Below are positions 59,299 through 64,000 of a DNA stretch of 64,000 nt, piece after piece. The translations under genes were made by a program, and so were the position numbers. Source of the stretch: Chelydra serpentina (Eukaryota; Chordata; Testudines; Chelydridae); the NCBI GenBank assembly GCA_037349315.1, contig JBAIAC010000008.1, positions 34,818,001 to 34,882,000 of the forward strand. The letters run 5' to 3'. Under the pieces are notes generated by a model. The model saw only the letters and a list, made by a program, of their open reading frames with translations, ran no database searches and was not told the DNA's origin. Position 1 is the first letter of the stretch. Every line of letters starts with the position of its first letter.

Positions 59299-59899
59299 GG
59301 CCCAGATCTACAAAGGGGCTTGGGTGTTACAACACCTAACTTTTAGGCTCCTAGCCACTCAGTAGAATCCACAGACCCTGGGTTAGGCACATGGGCTCCC
59401 CATACAATGCATGATGAGAGATTGGTGCTGAAGTATGGTATCCACAAAAGCCAGCACTTTAGGCATAGAGTCACCTAAACTAGCCAATAGCAGATGCTGA
59501 TGAGGGGTATCTGTCCTAACCCCGCCCTTCTCATTGAGTTTGATGCCTATCCTTGCTTGGGATCCACAGCCATGAACTCTCTCCTGCAGTCAGGCACCTA
59601 AACTGTTGGCAGCACATGTCTAACTCCACACCAAATAGACAGGGAGGAGGAAGTCTCCCTCATAACTGCTAATCCAGGGGGCAAGGAACTCACCTGGTAT
59701 GTGGGAAAACCCTTCTCTCTTACCCCTTCTCTCTGGTAAGGAGCAGAGATTTGAACATGAGTTTCGATCTCTCAGGTAAGTGCCCTAACAACTGGGCTAT
59801 AAAGCCCCTCTTATTCTCTCTCTCTGGGCCAAAACCTATTCAATTGCTTATACAAAGTAGAACAGCTTCAGCAAGAGGGTGACTCAGGCATTCATCTGA

Positions 59900-60195
59900 G
59901 GGCTGGTCTACACTAACCCCCCAATTCGAACTAAGATACGCAACTTCAGCTACGTGAATAACGTAGCTGAAGTTGAACTATCGTAGTTCGAATGAAAACG
60001 TACTTACCCGGGGTCCACACGTGGCGCGCAGGCTCCCCCGTCGACTCCGCCTACTCCGTTCGTCGAGCTGGATTACCAGCGTCGACGGGGGAGCACTTCC
60101 TGGTTCAATTTATCGCGTCTAGACAAGATGCGATAAATCGAACCCAGAACATCGATCCGACGCCTCCGATCCAGCCGGTAAGTGTAGACCTACCC
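59900..60195. mobile_element. Harbinger-type MITE, 296 bp
   Basis: It has a perfect TGA duplication (59897-59899 and 60196-60198). The ends are GGGCTGGTCTACACTAAC and, in reverse, GGGTAGGTCTACACTTAC. Internal hairpins around AACTTCAGCTACGTGAATA and TTTATCGCGTCTAGACAAG mark it as the same family as 37787-38088. Confidence 0.9.
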
Positions 60196-60444
60196 TGAGA
60201 GATCGAAAACATGTTCAATACCCTTCCCCTCATTAGGAAGAGGAGGGAAATGAACCAGGGTCTCCCACAGTTTGGGTGAGTGTCTAGACTACCGGGCTAC
60301 AGGTCACAAAGGCGGTGGCGGATGCTGCTGCTGTCTTCTCCCCATGGTTGTTTTGTGTGGCATTAGGCATGCATTGGATCAGGTCCTAAGGCAAGATAGG
60401 TGGGGGGAAACACTCCTGTTCCTCTAGTTCTAGGATTGTTCTGA

Positions 60445-61537
60445 GGCTCTGGGCTGGATGAATGGACTATAAGGTGGATAGAAAACTGGCTAGATCATCG
60501 GTCTCAGTGGGTAGTGATCAAAGGCTTCATGTCTAGATGGCAGTCGGTATCAAGTGGAGTGCCCCAAGGGTCGGTCCTAGGACTGTTTTTCTTCAATATC
60601 TTCATTAATGATCTGGAGGCTGGCATGGATTGCACCCTCAGTAAGTTTGCTGATGACACTAAATAGGGAGGAGTGGTAGATACGCTGGAGGGTAGGGATA
60701 AGATACAGAGGGACCTAGATAAATTAGAGGATTGGACCAAAAGAAATCTGATGAGGTTCAACAAGGACAAGTTCAGAGTCCTGCACTTAGGAAGGAAAAA
60801 TCCCATGTACTGCTACAGACTAGGGACCGAGAGGCTAGACAGTAGTTCTGCAGAAAAGGACCTAGGGTTACGGTGGACAAGAAGCTGGATATGAGTCAAC
60901 AGTGTGCCCTTGTTGCCAAGAAGGCTAACGGCATTTTGGGCTGTATAAATAAGAGCATTGCCAACAGATCGAGGGACGTGATCGTTTCCCTCTATTCGGC
61001 ATTGGTGAGGCCTCATCTGGAGTACTCTGTCCAGTTTTGGGCCTCACACTACAAGAAGGATGTGGGAAAATTGGAAAGAGTCCAGCATAGGGCAACAAAA
61101 ATGATTAGGGGGCTGGAGCACATGATTTATGAGGAGAGGCTGAGGGAACTGGGATTATTTAGTCTGTAGAAGGGAAGAATGAGGGGGGATTTGATAGCTG
61201 CTTTCAGCTACCTGAAAGGGGGTTCCCAAGATGATGGATCTAGACTGTTCTCAGTGGTACCAGATGACAGAACAAGGAGTAATGGTCTCAAGTTGCAGTA
61301 GGGGAAGTTTAGGTTGGATATTAGGAAAAACATTTTCACTAGTAGGGTGGTGAAGAACTGGAATGGGTTACCAAGGGAGGTGGTGGAATCTCCTTCCTTA
61401 GAGGTTTTTAAGGTCAGGCTTGACAAAGCCCTGGCTGGGATGATTTAGTTGGGGATTGGTCCTGCTTTGAGCAAGGGGTTGGACTAGATGACCTCCTGAG
61501 GTCCCTTCCAACCCTGATATTCTATGATTCTATGATG
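60445..61537 (+). mobile_element. 5'-truncated CR1 LINE
   Basis: It begins abruptly inside the reverse transcriptase at GGATGAATGGACTATAAGG, a site equivalent to the GLDEW segment of the copy at 6741. It runs through the catalytic FADDTK region, the LHLGRKNPM block and the C-terminal domain, then the 3' untranslated region, and ends with TATTCTATGATTCTATGATG. Coordinates within the family match the minus-strand copy at 6741-7850 closely. Confidence 0.92.
60480..61448 (+). pseudogene. CR1 reverse transcriptase C-terminal part, broken
   Basis: The frame carries the [14 protein letters not shown] block, KFADDTK followed by a stop at 60664-60666, then [17 protein letters not shown] and SSAEKDLG. 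It shifts near 60868 to [20 protein letters not shown] and ends in a stop after FSL at 61167-61169. The remaining C-terminal region continues to about 61448 with further breaks. It is recognisable by direct comparison with 6828-7800. Confidence 0.88.
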
Positions 61538-61761
61538 CATTTAGATACCTGTGTGAAACAGCAGTGTATGTGCAGAGAGGCAGAAACATAGGCAGCTAGG
61601 GGACCTTTACCTCAAAAATTTAAGCATCAAGGGATTTTAGGCATCTACAGGTTTAGGTGGCAGCTGAGCAGGGATTTTGAGGATCTCAGTGGCACCTAAA
61701 TGTTGGACTTCAGGACCTAAAGTAAGAGTTATGTGCCCAAGACCTTTTGTGTATCTGGGCT

Positions 61762-62764
61762 TATGACAATAACTTTATTTCAGTCTGGGATGTTGGATGT
61801 TGTGGTGCTTTACCAAAGTAAATCCTAAAAATGTTAAAGGTTCACCCATCACTGATAAAAATTCATATTATTTTAAACATACTCCCATTCTTAAAATTGT
61901 ATGGTTGTGTCTCTAGCTGTGTACAAAGATTTACACATGTGTTTAGCATTACTCTCTGTGAGTGGTATCTTGGAGGTACTCACAGTGCATAAAGTTTAGA
62001 ACGTGTCAAACTTCACAGGATGCATAAGTATGTAGCAATGCAGCTCCTACTGCAGAACATGTGACTAAAATGCAGTAATGCAGAAGATACAATAAATAGA
62101 AACAGACTGAAATTGGTGACTAGAATCTTTCGGATCAGTACATGCTTATTACATACTCAATGATAAATAAGCTTAGTTATATTTTGTTTCATTTCTCTGG
62201 ACCACTCAATAGATATTAACAATTACAACATCAGTCTGAATTTCATGCTGGGTCCCATGCATGGAACAACCATGCCACTGTCCTCTCCTCATTCAGATCC
62301 CTCATAAAATCATATTTCTTCTGCAATGCTCATAAACAGAATCTCCAACACATTATTATTTTAAAATTTTGACCACAGAGAAGCATACTGAAAAACATCA
62401 CAGAGAGATCTGAAAAATCATCTTGCATTTCTTCTCACTGGTTTCCATTCCATTAGCTTGTGAGTGAAGGATTATAAGAGGTTCCATCAAGCAGAGTCAC
62501 TAAATGCTGGCAAAAGTATCTGATCCTTTTTAGGATTCTAGTGGTAACAATTTCTTGTTGGACAAAAAACTGGAGGAAAAATGTTGCAAAAGTTTGGACA
62601 TTTTTTCCCCATCAAAATTTTAAAATTCAGAAACTTTTGACCAGCTCTACAACAATGAGTGTCAGGTCCCTCCAGCTTCTTCTTGGTTACATTATTTCAC
62701 CTATCCCATTTTTCTCAGACTGTAATTTACTCGTTGAAGTAATTTACTTATTTGAAGAAGCATA
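61762..62764. other. No gene; AT-rich repeat
   Basis: No coding region. Positions 62510-62650, ending TTTTGACCAGCTCTACAAC, are a third copy of the AT-rich family at 23690 and 44620. Confidence 0.45.
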
Positions 62765-63690
62765 GGTGGTGCATAATGGAGACTGGGCAAGGCTAAGCCT
62801 CCCCAAACCTTGTGCCACCAAGGGGGGCTGTGGTGTATTTGGGGCCCCTGGAAATAATCTTCCCCTGTCACAGCCCCAGGGCTGCAGGAGCTCTTGCTCG
62901 GGGGCACAGAGCTTTTCCGGTGTTGGGGCTGCAGAGGGTGGGAGGGAGAGGAGTGAGCGTGGGGGTCGGGGCCTCAGGGAGGAAGAGGAAGAGTGGGAGC
63001 AGGGCTGAGGTGGAAGAGGCAGAATGGGGTGGTGCCATGGGCAGGGCCTCAGGCTCTCAGTCCTGTCCCCTCCAAGTGGTCCCGACAGAGCTGGAGGGGA
63101 TGGTTTGATGGGATAACATGATCTTAGTCAAAGGTCAATTAATTGCCATCAGTGGTAAATAGGACCAATGGTCAATGATGGGATGTTAGAAGTTACTGCA
63201 GAGAACTTTTTCCTGGGTGTCTGGCTGGTGAGTCTTGCCCACATGCTCGGGGTTCAGCTGGTCGCCATATTTGGGGTCGGGAAGGAATTTTCCTCCAGGG
63301 TAGATTGGCAGAGGCCCTGGAGGTTTTTTGCCTTCCTCTGCAGCATGGGGCACGGGTCACTTACCAGAGGATTCTCTGCATCTTGAAGTCTTTAAACCAT
63401 GATTTGAGGACTGCAATAGCTGAGACATAGGTGAGAGGATTATTCCAGGAGTGGGTGGGTGAGATTCTGTGGCCTGCATTGTGCAGGAGGTCAGACTAGA
63501 TGATCATAATGGTCCCTTCTGACCTTAAAGTCTATGAGTCTATGAGTCTATGAGCTCTTAGCTCCTTCCCCCCTGCTGGGGCCACAGGGGGCCACGGGGA
63601 GAGAGAGAGGGCTGAGAGCAGTGAGAGGGGGCATGGCCTTGGCCAGAAGAGGCAGGGTAGGGGGCTAGCCTCCCCAAGCGGAAGCTTCAC
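62765..63690. repeat. GC-rich interspersed repeat split by LINE 3' end
   Basis: GCTAAGCCTCCCCAAACC at 62791-62808 and GGGGCTAGCCTCCCCAAGC at 63661-63679 suggest related ends, and GC-rich Gly/Arg-encoding sequence lies between. A LINE 3' end (63094-63557) separates the parts. The class is not clear. I did not find a target duplication. Confidence 0.4.
63094..63557 (+). mobile_element. CR1-type LINE 3' untranslated region
   Basis: It is the inverted counterpart of 25131-25600: AAAGGTCAATTAATTGCC, ACTTTTTCCTGGGTGTCTGG, GGAAGGAATTTTCCTCCAGG and CAGACTAGATGATCATAATG all recur in reverse there. It ends with three copies of the tail unit TATGAGTC. Only non-coding 3' sequence was inserted. Confidence 0.88.
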
Positions 63691-64000
63691 CCACCACCCA
63701 TTTTCAGAGGTTTGCTTTGTGTTTAGGTTAAGATTAATTCTATAATGTATGTTTCTCACCAATCAGTGACTTTTCAAATCCAATACAGTTCTGGCAGTTT
63801 TTCAAGCAATTTCCTTATTTATAACCAAACACGGAAAAATCAAGTGAGATAATTTTTTAGATATGCCTATATCCCTGCTCTTGATACTAAAGTAATTCTT
63901 GTAATTTGTAAGTTTAGGCAATGAACATTTTGGTTGATTAGCCATCTCCTGAAGCCATCTAGGAGACATAGGTTTCATTAATTTTAATGGAAGATGTCAC
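63691..64000. other. No gene seen
   Basis: AT-rich sequence to the end of the window, with no coding or repeat boundary recognisable. Confidence 0.5.

Larger units (their letters stand above)
59299..61761. mobile_element. Interspersed repeat with inverted ends, host to MITE and CR1
   Basis: GGCCCAGATCTACAAAGGGG at the left mirrors the right end, which in reverse reads AGCCCAGATACACAAAAGG. Between them, characteristic stretches such as CACCTAACTTTTAGGCTCC and GGCACCTAAATGTTGGACTT appear. The copy is split by a Harbinger-type MITE (59900-60195) and by a 5'-truncated CR1 (60445-61537). Without these it is about 1.1 kb. I could not find a clear target duplication, so the class (probably a DNA transposon) is open. 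Confidence 0.55.

Overview
This window reads as non-coding nuclear DNA from an amniote, most probably a turtle. I infer that from the mix of repeats rather than from any host gene. It holds several chicken-repeat-1 (CR1) LINE copies with (ATTCTATG)n tails, PIF-Harbinger DNA transposons and their short non-autonomous relatives, hAT-type elements with 8-bp target duplications, a Penelope-like element with a GIY-YIG endonuclease remnant, MIR-like SINEs and a solo LTR. I found no convincing exon of a host protein-coding gene, no tRNA or rRNA gene and no CRISPR-like array. Long AT-rich stretches between the repeats look like ordinary intergenic or intronic DNA.

Layout. 1-6.7 kb: unique sequence with a palindromic MITE (309-544) and a hAT-like element (3992-4375). 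6.7-10.6 kb: a long minus-strand CR1 with ORF1 (esterase) and ORF2 (endonuclease plus reverse transcriptase) broken by only a few lesions. 12-15.9 kb: three Harbinger-type MITEs, two of them inside one MIR-like SINE, then a second MIR-like SINE. 15.97-22.91 kb: a Penelope-like element into which a 5.4-kb Harbinger transposon (17444-22876) has inserted. 25.1-29.7 kb: an older, heavily broken CR1. 34.3-34.8 kb: a LINE 3' fragment with inverted tails. 37.8-42.9 kb: a MITE, a LINE fragment and a second, fossil Harbinger element of 4.4 kb with a decayed transposase. 46.1-47.1 kb: another CR1 fragment. 50.26-50.98 kb: a solo LTR. 51.07-53.0 kb: a hAT-like element filled with arrays of palindromic repeats. 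59.3-63.7 kb: nested repeats, MITE and CR1 copies.

The centre of interest is the Harbinger element at 17444-22876. It has an intact 427-codon DDE transposase on the minus strand and a two-exon Myb/SANT-like partner gene on the plus strand. The two exons agree except for a frame change at a 12-A run. Inside the Myb gene's intron lie two things that the usual two-gene description of Harbinger does not explain. One is a nine-copy array with an exact 78-bp period. The other is a minus-strand 96-codon reading frame with a good start context, a branch-point-like and acceptor signal upstream, and AATAAA signals downstream, which is a candidate third transposon gene. The short Harbinger MITEs share the GTCTACACT end motif with this element and could have been moved by it or by relatives.
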